DNA of 64,000 bases, from assembly GCA_963739135.1 (NCBI GenBank), contig CAVTZG010000020.1:136580-200579 (forward strand), written 5' to 3'. Of the stretch, positions 15,325 to 24,135 are shown piece by piece. Origin of the DNA: Palsa-504 sp963739135 (GTDB lineage: Bacteria > Actinomycetota > Actinomycetes > Streptosporangiales > Streptosporangiaceae). Below the pieces are notes generated by a model. That model was not told the origin of the DNA, searched no databases, and saw only the letters and a program-made list of their open reading frames with translations. Position 1 is the first letter of the stretch. Each line of letters begins with the position of its first letter. The position numbers and the translations under genes were made by a program.

Positions 15325-16932
15325 GTGCTGCCGTTCTCCGCCGCCACCCGCACGGCCAACCTGGCCCGGATGGCGCAGGACCGGTTCGACGTGCTGGTGA
15401 TCGGGGGCGGGATCACCGGCGCGGGCATCGCCCTGGACGCCGCCGCCCGCGGTTTCTCGGTGGCGCTGATCGAGAAGGACGACTTCGCGTCCGGAACGTC
15501 CGGGCGCTCGTCCCGGCTGGTGCACGGGGGTCTGCGGTACCTGGAGCACCGGGAGTTCGGCCTGGTCCGCGAGTCCCTGCGGGAGCGCGGGATCTTGTTC
15601 CGGCTGGCTCCGCACCTGGTCCGGCCGGTCCCCATGTACATGCTGGCCGATGACCTGCGCAGCCGGGCCAGGTACGGGCTCGGGCTGACCGCCTACGACG
15701 CGCTGGCGGCGGGCCGGAACATCGGCTTCCATCGCTGGGTGAGAGCGGAGGAGGTCCGGCAGGCCATCCCTGGCTTGTCTGGGTCTGGTGGCTGGCGGTA
15801 TTTCGAGTGCCAGACCGACGACGCCCGGCTGACCGTCGAGGTGGCCAGGACGGCGCAGGCGTTCGGCGCGGTGCTGGCGAACCATGTCCGGGCCGAGGCG
15901 CTCCTGGGCGGCGCCCGGGTGACCGGCGCGGCCGCCGCGGACGCGGTGACCGGGCAGCGGTTCGAGATCCGGGCCAGGGTCACGGTGAACGCGGGCGGCG
16001 TGTGGGCCGACCAGATCCGGGGGCTGGCCACCGCGGCCTCTGCGGGCTCCGCGGGCTCCGCGGGCTCCGCGGGCTCCGCGGGCTCTGTGGCCTCCGGGGC
16101 TTCTGCGGCCGGTGCGGGGCGGCTCCGGCCGAGTAAGGGCGTGCACCTGGTGTTCGCGCCGGGGGCAGTCCGGACGAAGGCGGCGCTGGCCGTTCCCTCG
16201 GCGGCGGACGACGGCCGTTTCGTCTTCCTGGTGCCCTGGGAGGACCGGGTGTACGCCGGGACGACCGATACCCCGTACGCGGGCGACCTGGATCACCCGG
16301 CCGTGACGGACTCGGACCGCGACTACCTCCTGGCCGCGGTGGCCGCCTACTTCCCCGGGGTGGGCGCGGGCGACATGGTGGCCTCCTGGGCCGGGCTGCG
16401 TCCGCTGCTGGGTGACGGCGAGGCCAGGACCGCCGACCTGTCGCGCCGGCATGTGGTCTTTGAGGACCCGCCTGGCCTGTTCACCATCACCGGCGGGAAG
16501 CTGACCACCTACCGGGCCATGGCCGAGGACCTGGTGGACCGGGTGGCGGCCGGGATGGGTCCGCGCGGCCGGTGCCTGACCCGGCGCATCCCGCTCGGGC
16601 TGCACGGCCCGGCCGCGGCGGCGCTGCGCCTGGCCAGGGCCGAGACGGCTCGCCTGGGCCTGCCGCCGGGCACCGGAGCCAGGCTGGTGCAGTGTTACGG
16701 CGACGACTGGCGGGAGGCCATCCGCCTGATCGGCCAGGACCCGTCGCTGGGCGAGCAGGCCGCAGGCGGCCTGCCCGTGCTGAAGGTCGAGCTTGACCTG
16801 GCCCGCCGCCGCGAGATGGCGATCACGGCCGAGGACGTGCTGGTCCGCCGGACCCGGCTCACCACCCTCGACGCGTCGGTACGGCTGCCGGCCAACGCGG
16901 TCACACCTTCAGCCGGAGCGCCGCCGGGATGA
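15325..16932 (+). CDS. glpD: FAD-dependent glycerol-3-phosphate dehydrogenase
   Basis: 535 residues from a GTG. FAD-binding motif VIGGGITGAGIALDAA at about 24-39, followed by SGTSGRSSRLVHGGLRYLE, the family signature, and a C-terminal GlpD domain (DLARRREMAITAEDVLVRRTRL). It oxidises glycerol 3-phosphate to dihydroxyacetone phosphate at the membrane, feeding the quinone pool. An insertion rich in GSA repeats lies near 232-262. Its 3' end overlaps that of the convergent lipid-kinase gene by 32 bp. The glpD, lipid kinase and AGPS-like genes together resemble the Rv2249c-Rv2252 locus of M. tuberculosis. Confidence 0.93.
   Translation: MLPFSAATRTANLARMAQDRFDVLVIGGGITGAGIALDAAARGFSVALIEKDDFASGTSGRSSRLVHGGLRYLEHREFGLVRESLRERGILFRLAPHLVRPVPMYMLADDLRSRARYGLGLTAYDALAAGRNIGFHRWVRAEEVRQAIPGLSGSGGWRYFECQTDDARLTVEVARTAQAFGAVLANHVRAEALLGGARVTGAAAADAVTGQRFEIRARVTVNAGGVWADQIRGLATAASAGSAGSAGSAGSAGSVASGASAAGAGRLRPSKGVHLVFAPGAVRTKAALAVPSAADDGRFVFLVPWEDRVYAGTTDTPYAGDLDHPAVTDSDRDYLLAAVAAYFPGVGAGDMVASWAGLRPLLGDGEARTADLSRRHVVFEDPPGLFTITGGKLTTYRAMAEDLVDRVAAGMGPRGRCLTRRIPLGLHGPAAAALRLARAETARLGLPPGTGARLVQCYGDDWREAIRLIGQDPSLGEQAAGGLPVLKVELDLARRREMAITAEDVLVRRTRLTTLDASVRLPANAVTPSAGAPPG
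16044..16088 (+). repeat. Tandem 9-bp repeats encoding Gly-Ser-Ala inside glpD
   Basis: About five near-perfect GGCTCCGCG units code for a GSA run inserted in a loop of the dehydrogenase. The in-frame period of 9 bp preserves the reading frame when units are gained or lost. Confidence 0.9.
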
Positions 16933-17836
16933 TCTCGAACGTGGCCGGCGTGGTGCCCAGCGTCTCGCCGTCCGCTTCGATCGGGAACGGCGGGTCGGCG
17001 TCGAGCCGGACCCGGCTGGCCCGCAGCTCGGCGATGTTGCGGTGCGGTAGGTGCGTGCCCCGGTAGACCTTCGGCAGCGCGGTGAAGGCGTCGGACTTCG
17101 GGCCCGCCATGACCAGCACGTCGAGCGCGCCGTCGTCCGGCTCGGACTTGGGCGAGATCTGCATGCCTCCCCCGTAGAACCGGCAGTTGGCCACCACCAC
17201 GTTGTGCGCCCGCCACTGGTAGGCCTGCCCGTCGGCGTCCAGGCGCACGATGGCCGGGGAAAAGCCCGGCAGTGTCAGCCAGAACCCGGCCAGGTACCTG
17301 GCCGGGCCGAGTACGGCGGGGAGCCGGGCGGCCCGGGCGACCACCGCCCCGCCCAGCCCGGCCTCGGCGATGTTGGGAAAGTACCTGGTGATCTCGGCCG
17401 GGCCGTCGGTAAAGGTCACGCGGCCCACGTCGACGGGGCGGACCTGGTCTCCGGCCAGGCGGCGGGCGGCCGCGACGGCATCGCCCGGCAGGCCGAACGA
17501 CCGGACGAAATCACACCCGGAGCCCGCCGCGATCACCCCGAGCACGGCATCGGCGGCGACCGGCCGGCCATCGGCGATCATCCCGTTGACCACCTCGTGC
17601 ACCGTTCCGTCGCCGCCGGCGGCCACCAGGTACCGCTCGCCCCGGGCCAGCGCCTCCCGGGCGGCCTCGGTGGCGTGGCCGGGATGGGTGGTCCGCACGA
17701 TCCGGTAGCTGATCTGGGCCTCGGTTAGGACGGCCTCGACCTGCGGCAGGTGCGTGCCCACCTTCCCTCGCCCTGACCGCGGGTTGGCGATGACGACCAT
17801 CGGGCCGAACGGGCTGGCTCCTGCCTGGCGGGTCAT
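16901..17836 (-). CDS. Diacylglycerol kinase-family lipid kinase
   Basis: 311 residues. The N-terminal DAGK catalytic domain has ANPRSGRGK (nucleotide loop) and the signature AAGGDGTVHEVVNG near 73-86, plus GSGCDFVRSFG. The C-terminal YegS/LCB5-like domain contains ISPKSEPDDGALDVLV and EADGE. Its nearest well-known relative by order and motifs is Rv2252, which phosphorylates diacylglycerol in phosphatidylinositol mannoside precursor supply. The start ATG overlaps the stop of the upstream AGPS-like flavoprotein (ATGA), so the two are coupled. Confidence 0.9.
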   Translation of the reverse strand: MTRQAGASPFGPMVVIANPRSGRGKVGTHLPQVEAVLTEAQISYRIVRTTHPGHATEAAREALARGERYLVAAGGDGTVHEVVNGMIADGRPVAADAVLGVIAAGSGCDFVRSFGLPGDAVAAARRLAGDQVRPVDVGRVTFTDGPAEITRYFPNIAEAGLGGAVVARAARLPAVLGPARYLAGFWLTLPGFSPAIVRLDADGQAYQWRAHNVVVANCRFYGGGMQISPKSEPDDGALDVLVMAGPKSDAFTALPKVYRGTHLPHRNIAELRASRVRLDADPPFPIEADGETLGTTPATFEIIPAALRLKV

Positions 17837-19272
17837 GGCAGCAGGACTCCCGGGTTCATGATCTGACCGGGGTCCAGGGCCGTCTTGATCTTCCTCAGCA
17901 CGTCAAGCCCTTCTTGGCCCAGCTCGGCGGCCAGGAAGGGGGCCTTCAGCCGTCCCACGCCATGGTGGTGGGTGAGGGTGCCGCCCGCGGCGGCACAGGT
18001 GCGGGCGGCATCGTCCCAGGCGGCCAGGTACCGCGGCTCCGCGTCCTGGTCGTCCGCCCCGCTGACCAGGAACGTGAAGTACAGGGACGAGCCGGATGGG
18101 TACACGTGGGACAGGTGGCACAGCACCGCCTGGGCGTGCGCGGCCAGGGCGGCCCTGATGCCCTCGTACAGCCGCGGCACGTCGGACCACAGCCCGGCGA
18201 CCTCGAAGGTGTCCACGATCACTCCCGGGCCGAAGGCGCGTTCGGGGCCCATGATGCTGGCGTAGGTGGCGACGGCATCGTTGCGGTGCTGCCACCAGTG
18301 TTCCCCGTAGGAGGCGTCGAGCGGGCCGGACGACCCGGCCCGCCGCAGGGCGGCAGCCGCTGCCTCCTTCCTGGCGTCCAGCGTCTGCCGCCCGCCGGGC
18401 CCGGCCGGGAAGCCGAGCAGAGCCACGCATCCGCTGGCATGACCGAGCGCCCCGAAGCTGAGCTGTGCGTCGGCCTCGTCGTAGCCCCGGATGACGGCCG
18501 CGCCCGTCTCCGCGCGCCCGGCGTCGCGCAGGCCCTCAGCCAGCGCCGCGAAGGATCCGAAGCCGAACACCAGCCAGTCCCAGCCAGCCGGCCGGGCCCG
18601 GCAGGCCAGGGTCGCCTCGGTCACCACCGCGAGCGTCCCCTCCGACCCGACCAGGAGCCGCCGCAGGTTGGGCCCGGCGGCCGAACGCGGCACTGGCCGG
18701 CACCGCAGGATGTCGCCCTGCGGCAGGACCGCGACCAGGCCGAGCAGCACGTCCTCGATGGCCCCGAATCCGGTGGAGGCCTGGCCCGCGGAGGACGCCG
18801 CGATCCAGCCGCCGACCGTGGAGGCGGCGATCGACTGCGGATAGTGGCCGACGGTCAGCCCATGGGCGGCCAGGGCGTCCTCGAGCTGGTCGCCGCGCAC
18901 GCCCGCCTCGGCCGTCACCACCTGCGAGACCGGGTCGACGGCGGTGATCTGGTTCATCCGGGACAGGTCGAGCACGACCGAGCCCGCCCCGGCGGCGGCC
19001 CCGCCGGGCATTCCGGCCCCGCCGCACACGCCTGAGCCGCCGCCGCGGGGGATGACGGCCACGTGCGCTTCGTTCGCCCAGGCCAGCACCGTGGCCACCT
19101 CCTCGGTGCGGGCCGGGAAGACCACCGCGGCCGGGACCGGAAGCTCGTCGCCCCGGGAGCGCCGCAGCAGGCCCAGCGCCCAGGAGTCGATGGCCCGGTC
19201 CCGCAGCAGGCTGGCGTCGGTGCTGACCGCGCCGTCCGGAAGACGGCCGGCGAGAACGTCAAGGGTGTCCAC
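17833..19272 (-). CDS. FAD-binding oxidase, alkyl-DHAP synthase-like
   Basis: 479 residues. A vanillyl-alcohol-oxidase-type FAD domain: PAAVVFPARTEEVATVLAWA, then IPRGGGSGVCGG (FAD pyrophosphate loop, about 74-85) and SIAASTVGGWIAASSAGQAS. The C-terminal cap ends with THHHGVGRLKAPF, a triple-histidine segment shared with alkyldihydroxyacetonephosphate synthase, and a final DPGQIMNPG. Eukaryotic AGPS makes ether lipids; actinobacterial members such as Rv2251 are uncharacterised. Coupling to a lipid kinase and adjacency to glpD point to glycerolipid metabolism, but the reaction is inferred. Confidence 0.85.
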   Translation of the reverse strand: MDTLDVLAGRLPDGAVSTDASLLRDRAIDSWALGLLRRSRGDELPVPAAVVFPARTEEVATVLAWANEAHVAVIPRGGGSGVCGGAGMPGGAAAGAGSVVLDLSRMNQITAVDPVSQVVTAEAGVRGDQLEDALAAHGLTVGHYPQSIAASTVGGWIAASSAGQASTGFGAIEDVLLGLVAVLPQGDILRCRPVPRSAAGPNLRRLLVGSEGTLAVVTEATLACRARPAGWDWLVFGFGSFAALAEGLRDAGRAETGAAVIRGYDEADAQLSFGALGHASGCVALLGFPAGPGGRQTLDARKEAAAAALRRAGSSGPLDASYGEHWWQHRNDAVATYASIMGPERAFGPGVIVDTFEVAGLWSDVPRLYEGIRAALAAHAQAVLCHLSHVYPSGSSLYFTFLVSGADDQDAEPRYLAAWDDAARTCAAAGGTLTHHHGVGRLKAPFLAAELGQEGLDVLRKIKTALDPGQIMNPGVLLP

Positions 19273-19288
19273 GGCGCGGATAGTAGCC

Positions 19289-19774
19289 CTAACGCAGCCG
19301 GTAGGTCACGGCGCGGGCCAGCCAGACGGCGGCCAGGGCCTGCAGGACGCCGATCAGCAGGGTGCCGGCCACGCCGACCCCGGCGTACGGCGGCAGCCCG
19401 GCCAGGGCGGCGACGGTGCGGGCGGTCGCGCCGGCTGGGGCGCCGGTCAGAGCGGGCCACCACAGTGCCGCCCCCCAGCCCGCCAGCACGGCCACCAGCA
19501 CCAGGCCCAGCGCCGAGCGAGCCCGCCATGGCGCGGCCCCGGCCGCGATCCCGGCCGCGAAGGGCAGCCACCACAAGCCGAACGCCGCACCCAGGCCGAG
19601 CAGCGCGGCGGTCACGGCGCAGGCGGCCAGCCAGGCCCAGGCCGGGCCGCGGGAGCGCCGGGTGCCGAACGAAGGCGTGTGCGGGGCGGGGCCGCGGGCC
19701 TGCGGCCGGCCCGAGACCCGCATCTCGCCGAACCGGTAGGCGCCGCGCTTGCCGAGCCGCTTCGGGTCAGCCAT
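19289..19774 (-). CDS. Small multi-pass membrane protein
   Basis: 161 residues. A basic N-terminus (MADPKRLGKRGAYRFGEMRV) with a proline-rich stretch precedes four or five hydrophobic segments between about 45 and 155 (WAWLAACAVTAALLGLG, LWWLPFAAGIAAG, ALGLVLVAVLAGWGAAL, VGVAGTLLIGVLQALAAVW). No catalytic motif was recognised. Its start overlaps the end of the penicillin-acylase gene by 8 bp, so the two probably form one transcript. Confidence 0.7.
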   Translation of the reverse strand: MADPKRLGKRGAYRFGEMRVSGRPQARGPAPHTPSFGTRRSRGPAWAWLAACAVTAALLGLGAAFGLWWLPFAAGIAAGAAPWRARSALGLVLVAVLAGWGAALWWPALTGAPAGATARTVAALAGLPPYAGVGVAGTLLIGVLQALAAVWLARAVTYRLR

Positions 19775-22469
19775 GGCCGGCTGCTTTGCCGAGCCGCCAG
19801 GTCAGCGAGCCGGCGGGCTGGCCGGGTACCGGCAGCGGCAGGTAGCGGCCGTCCCACCACAGCGGGACCAGGTTGTCATACCAGGGCGAGGCGGGGTTCT
19901 CGCTCTGCCCGCCCGGGTACACGCCCCGGGCACTCACCCCGGCGGCGGACAGGGTGACGATCATCCGCCAGCTCGGCCCGGTGCTAGCGGTCAGCCCGCC
20001 GTCGGCGGCGTCCGGGGTGAACGGGTCGCCGCCGTCGGCCCGCGGGCCGTAGCCCAGGCCGTCCGACCCGGACAGGGCCGGGAAGGCGCGGGAGTGGATC
20101 CGCCCCCAGGTCCAGCCGTCCGGCGCCCCGCCCAGGGTGGCGGCCAGGTGCGAGACCGCGGTGGCGAAGGCGGACCGCATGACCTGTGGCGCGGTGCGCG
20201 GCTGGCCGGACGGCAGGGTGAACGCCGGGTTGGCCGGGTCGCCGAGCGTCCAGGCCTCCAGGTCCTCATCCAGGCTGGGCTGGTCTTCGGCGGATACGTC
20301 CAGGCCGGCCGGGTCCTTGGCGGTGGGGACGTGAGCGTGGTCCCACCAGGGCTGGAACACGTCCGACAGGTAGTCGCGCCAGAAGGTCCACCAGATGGTG
20401 GCCGCCGCGGAATCGGCCGCCATGCTGTCGTTCCAGGTGGCGAGGAGCTGTGCGGCGGACCGTTCGGCCGCAGATTCAGAGGCGCCGGTCAGGGCGGCCA
20501 GGATTTTCGGGACCATGCGGACGGCGAGCTGGTCGGTCAGGCTGGTCTGGATGGCGGCGAAGCTGGCGGGCGTGAGGGGGGGTGTCCGGCCGCGCAGCGC
20601 GGCGTAGATGGTGGCCGCGCGGTAGCCGGCGTCGAAGAAGTCGGCGCTGGTGCCGATGTAATAGGGGTAGGCGGCGGTGACCGGCCGCTGGTTGGCGGTG
20701 GCCAGCACGTGCCCGGGCGGGTCGTAGGCCTGCGGCTCGGCGGCGTAGGGGATGACTCCGGTGATGTCACAGCCGCCGGTGCCGCTCATCGGCAGCCAAG
20801 GCTGGCAGGCCGCGGCGACCTGCGGGTAGTAGCCCGCCGAGATGGCGCCGATGTTCCCGGCCACGTCGGCGTAGACGAAGTTCTGCGACGGGGCGTACCA
20901 GCTGGCCAGGGCCGCCTTGAACTGCGCGAAATCGGCGGCCTGGTCGACGGCGAGGATGACGGCCAGGTCCGGGGACGGCACGTTGCCCATCCAGTCGACC
21001 AACGTGGTCTGCCCGGTCTGGGTCATGATCGGCCCGTGCACGGTGATGTCCACGGTCAGCGGCACGGTCGCGCCGCCGCGCACCGGGATGTCGTAGTGCA
21101 CGACTTGCATCGGGCGCCACGCGCCGTGCCAGTAGTACCGGGTGCCGCGGGTGCGCTCGTCGTAGAACATGGTGGCCTGGTTCTGCGTATCGGTCAGCGA
21201 CCAGGCGATGCGGGCGTTGTGCCCGATCAGGATGCCGGGCAGGCCGGGCACGCTGACGCCGGCCGCGTCCAGGCCCGGCGCGGACAGGGCGACCTCGTAC
21301 CAGACCGACGGGATCGTCTGCGGCAGGTGCGGGTCGCCGGCCAGCAGGGCCTTGCTGGCTGGGCCGGCTTGGCCGCCCGGGGCGGCGGGGCCGCCCTGGA
21401 CTGCGGGTCCGTTGGCCGCCCACGCGTTGCTGTCGGGGTACTCGTGCAGCTGGCCGACGGGCAGCTGGCTGAGCTGGGCGAGCAGGGTGCCCGCCGCCTC
21501 CGCTTCGCCCGCTGACACGGCCGAACGGGCCGTGGTGCTCGCCGCGGCCGGAACCGGATTATCCGAAACCGTAATATCGGCTTTCGTAGCGTACGGGACC
21601 GTGATATCCGAAAGCGTGGCGGGCGGGACGGTGCTGGCGGCATCGGGGGCGAGCGGGGTCAGGGCGGGCGGGGTCAGGGCGGGCTTGGGGTAGGGGCCCG
21701 GGTCGTAGGGGGTCTGGGCGTTCGGGGCGATGACCGGGAACCAGTCCATGGTGCGGGCCGCGCCGAGGGAGCGCTCCAGCAGGGCGTAGTCAAGCGGGGT
21801 CGAGGTGAAGTCCAGCTCCTGGGTGAGCTCGCCCTGGATGACCAGGCTGTCGACCGGCGTCCAGGCGGACGGGTACACGCCGGCCAGGGTGAACGCGGCG
21901 GGCCACTGGCCGCTGGCCCGGACCTGGGCGATGTCGTCGTTGACGCCCCGGGCGTAGGCCAGCAGGGCCTGGGCGGCCAGACCGTCGCGCGGCAGCTGGG
22001 CCCATTCGGCCTGGGCGGTGCGCAGCAGCCCGAGCCGCAGCTCGAACTTGTCCGAGGCCAGGTCGGTCGGCCCGGCCAGCTGAGCCAGGCGCCCCTCCCC
22101 CAGGCGGCGCTCCTCGTCCATCTCGGCCAGCCGGAACCTGGCGTGCACGTAACCCAGGGCCAGGAACAGGTCGTGGTCGCTGGCCGCGCTGATAGCCGAC
22201 ACGCCCTGGCTGCTGAACGAGACCGTGGCCGACTGCTGCAGTCCGGGCAGGCTGAGCGTCTGGGAGCTGACCGGCTCGCCGCCCGCGGCCGAGGTCCAAA
22301 CGCCACGGCCCGGATCGAGCGCGGGTCCGAGGGCCGGGATGGTGCCGTAGCCGAAGCCGAGGATGCCGAGCAGGAGCACGCAGACGCAGATCGCAGCGGC
22401 GATGTTGACGATCCGGGCGATGCGGTGCCGTGGGCGCCTGCGCCCGATCCGCAACCCGTGCGCCGACAT
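19767..22469 (-). CDS. Penicillin acylase-family N-terminal nucleophile hydrolase, membrane-anchored
   Basis: 900 residues. A basic N-terminus and a hydrophobic segment (about 18-45, IVNIAAAICVCVLLLGILGF) act as signal or anchor. The alpha-chain includes the helix GYVHARFRLAEMDEERRLGEG. The probable autocleavage site is at DSNAWAANG: its Ser would become the N-terminal nucleophile, as in the GSNNW motif of the family. It is followed by the typical LLAGDPHLPQTIPSVWYE, HN near GHNARIAWSLTD, and VHGPIMT. Substrates of this family include acyl-homoserine lactones, acylated antibiotics and lipids; here unknown. The spacer before the nucleophile is rich in Pro, Ala and Ser. Confidence 0.88.
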   Translation of the reverse strand: MSAHGLRIGRRRPRHRIARIVNIAAAICVCVLLLGILGFGYGTIPALGPALDPGRGVWTSAAGGEPVSSQTLSLPGLQQSATVSFSSQGVSAISAASDHDLFLALGYVHARFRLAEMDEERRLGEGRLAQLAGPTDLASDKFELRLGLLRTAQAEWAQLPRDGLAAQALLAYARGVNDDIAQVRASGQWPAAFTLAGVYPSAWTPVDSLVIQGELTQELDFTSTPLDYALLERSLGAARTMDWFPVIAPNAQTPYDPGPYPKPALTPPALTPLAPDAASTVPPATLSDITVPYATKADITVSDNPVPAAASTTARSAVSAGEAEAAGTLLAQLSQLPVGQLHEYPDSNAWAANGPAVQGGPAAPGGQAGPASKALLAGDPHLPQTIPSVWYEVALSAPGLDAAGVSVPGLPGILIGHNARIAWSLTDTQNQATMFYDERTRGTRYYWHGAWRPMQVVHYDIPVRGGATVPLTVDITVHGPIMTQTGQTTLVDWMGNVPSPDLAVILAVDQAADFAQFKAALASWYAPSQNFVYADVAGNIGAISAGYYPQVAAACQPWLPMSGTGGCDITGVIPYAAEPQAYDPPGHVLATANQRPVTAAYPYYIGTSADFFDAGYRAATIYAALRGRTPPLTPASFAAIQTSLTDQLAVRMVPKILAALTGASESAAERSAAQLLATWNDSMAADSAAATIWWTFWRDYLSDVFQPWWDHAHVPTAKDPAGLDVSAEDQPSLDEDLEAWTLGDPANPAFTLPSGQPRTAPQVMRSAFATAVSHLAATLGGAPDGWTWGRIHSRAFPALSGSDGLGYGPRADGGDPFTPDAADGGLTASTGPSWRMIVTLSAAGVSARGVYPGGQSENPASPWYDNLVPLWWDGRYLPLPVPGQPAGSLTWRLGKAAGHG

Positions 22470-22539
22470 GGCACAAGTTCTACCACCGGGCCCGGCATCC
22501 GGAAGATCCTAGGCCGCGGGCGGAGGGCGCGACCGGGGG

Positions 22540-23979
22540 CTACGAGCTGGGCTGACCCCAGATCGGCGGATGCCGGTCCTGCCAGGGCCGGGCCTCTTCC
22601 AGCTGGGCCGACAGTGAGATCAGCGTGCCCTCGTCGCCCATCCGGCCGGCCAGCATCACTCCGATCGGCAGGCCCTCGGCGCTCCAGTGCAGCGGGACAC
22701 TGACCGCGGGCAGGCCCGAGACGTTGTAGACCGCCGTCCACGGGGTGAACCGCTTCTGCCGCTCGAAGTTCTCCGCCGGGTCCACCTCGTCGAAGTAGCC
22801 GACCAGCCGCGGCGGCTGCGCCAGCGTCGGGGTGAGGATCGCGTCGTAGGCGCTCAGGGCGGCGATGGCCGGGCGCGTCACGAACTGCATGTAGGCCTGG
22901 GCGAAGAGGAAGTCGGCCGCGGGGGTGGCCCGGCCGAGCTCGCGCAGGTAGCGGGTCAGCGGCAGCAGGAGGTGTTCCTGGGCCGGATCGACCGGGGTCA
23001 GCGTGGCGTAGGCGTGGTAGATGGTCTCGAAGAACGGGACCACGTCGGAGCCGAACGGCATGGCGATGTCCTCGACCTGGTGGCCCAGGCTGGCCAGCAG
23101 CGCGCTGGCGTCCTCGTAGGCTTTCACGCAGTCGGGGTGGACGTCGGCGCCGGGGATCGGGTGCTGCAGGGTGCGGCCGATCCGGAGCCGGCCGGGCGGA
23201 CGGCTGGCGTGGCCGAGGAACGACTCGCCCGGCGGCAGCGGCGGCAGGGTGTACATGTCGCCGGGGAAGTTGCCCGTCATCACGTCGAGCAGCAGCGCGG
23301 CGTCGGCCACAGTACGGGCGATCGGGCCGTCCACCCCGAAGCCGAGCAGGTCGGGCACGAGCGGGCCGTTGGAGATACGGCCGCGGGACGGCTTGATCCC
23401 GAACAGCCCGCACACGCTGGACGGGATGCGGATCGACCCGGCGCCGTCGCTGCCCTGGGCGGCGGGGGCCAGGCCCGCGGCCACGGCAGCGGCCGCGCCG
23501 CCGCTCGAACCCCCCGCGGACCGCGACAGGTCCCACGGGGTCCGGGCGGGCGGCCCGATCATGGTCTCGGTGTAACACGGCAGGCCGAACTCGGGGGTCG
23601 ACGTCTTGCCGGTGATGACCGCGCCAGCGTCCTTGAGCTTGGTCACCACGTAGTCGTCGGTATCCGGCACGTTGCTGGCGTAGGTGACCGAGCCGAACGT
23701 CTGCCGGACGCCCGCGACCATGTTCAGGTCCTTGATCGGGATGGGCACGCCGGTCAGCGGAGGCAGTTCGGCCGGGTCGGCGGCCTGGGCGACGGCCTTC
23801 TCGGCCGCCAGCGCCTGCTCGACGGCGAGGTCGGCGGTTATTGTGTAGAACGCGCCAACCTGGTCGTTGAGTTCGGCCGTGCGGCGCAGATAATGATCGG
23901 TGACGGCGACCGGCGACAGTTCTCGCGCGCGGATCGCCGCGGCGAGCTCGAGCACGGTGAGCTCGTGAATCTGGGTCAT
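22540..23979 (-). CDS. Amidase (amidase signature family)
   Basis: 479 residues. The Ser-cis-Ser-Lys triad is visible: Lys in GVPIPIKD near 96-102, the cis-Ser in RSAGGSSGGAAAAVAAGLAP and the nucleophile Ser in GSDGAGSIRIP. Total length is typical of AS-family amidases such as 6-aminohexanoate-cyclic-dimer hydrolases and Glu-tRNA amidotransferase subunit A relatives. It is not gatA by context, since no gatB or gatC lies nearby. It hydrolyses an amide of unknown identity in the cytosol. It follows penicillin acylase on the same strand after a 70-bp gap. Confidence 0.9.
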   Translation of the reverse strand: MTQIHELTVLELAAAIRARELSPVAVTDHYLRRTAELNDQVGAFYTITADLAVEQALAAEKAVAQAADPAELPPLTGVPIPIKDLNMVAGVRQTFGSVTYASNVPDTDDYVVTKLKDAGAVITGKTSTPEFGLPCYTETMIGPPARTPWDLSRSAGGSSGGAAAAVAAGLAPAAQGSDGAGSIRIPSSVCGLFGIKPSRGRISNGPLVPDLLGFGVDGPIARTVADAALLLDVMTGNFPGDMYTLPPLPPGESFLGHASRPPGRLRIGRTLQHPIPGADVHPDCVKAYEDASALLASLGHQVEDIAMPFGSDVVPFFETIYHAYATLTPVDPAQEHLLLPLTRYLRELGRATPAADFLFAQAYMQFVTRPAIAALSAYDAILTPTLAQPPRLVGYFDEVDPAENFERQKRFTPWTAVYNVSGLPAVSVPLHWSAEGLPIGVMLAGRMGDEGTLISLSAQLEEARPWQDRHPPIWGQPSS

Positions 23980-24135
23980 GATGCAGATGCTAGACCACGA
24001 GGAGGGCGGGACGTTCGGCCCGTTATCGGGACTAATGGCCTGCTATAAAACCGGCCTGAGAAGGGCACAACCATCGTGTACGGTGCTTTGCGCTGTGTCC
24101 CAAGGCAGTTACGCTGAGGTGGTGGGTGAAGACCG

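Noticed and set aside
15325..16932. Functional link of the DeoR/flavoprotein pair at 4.3-6.4 kb with glpD as a GlpABC-like system
   Set aside because: They are about 9 kb apart with unrelated genes between, and the GlpD here is the single-subunit membrane type.
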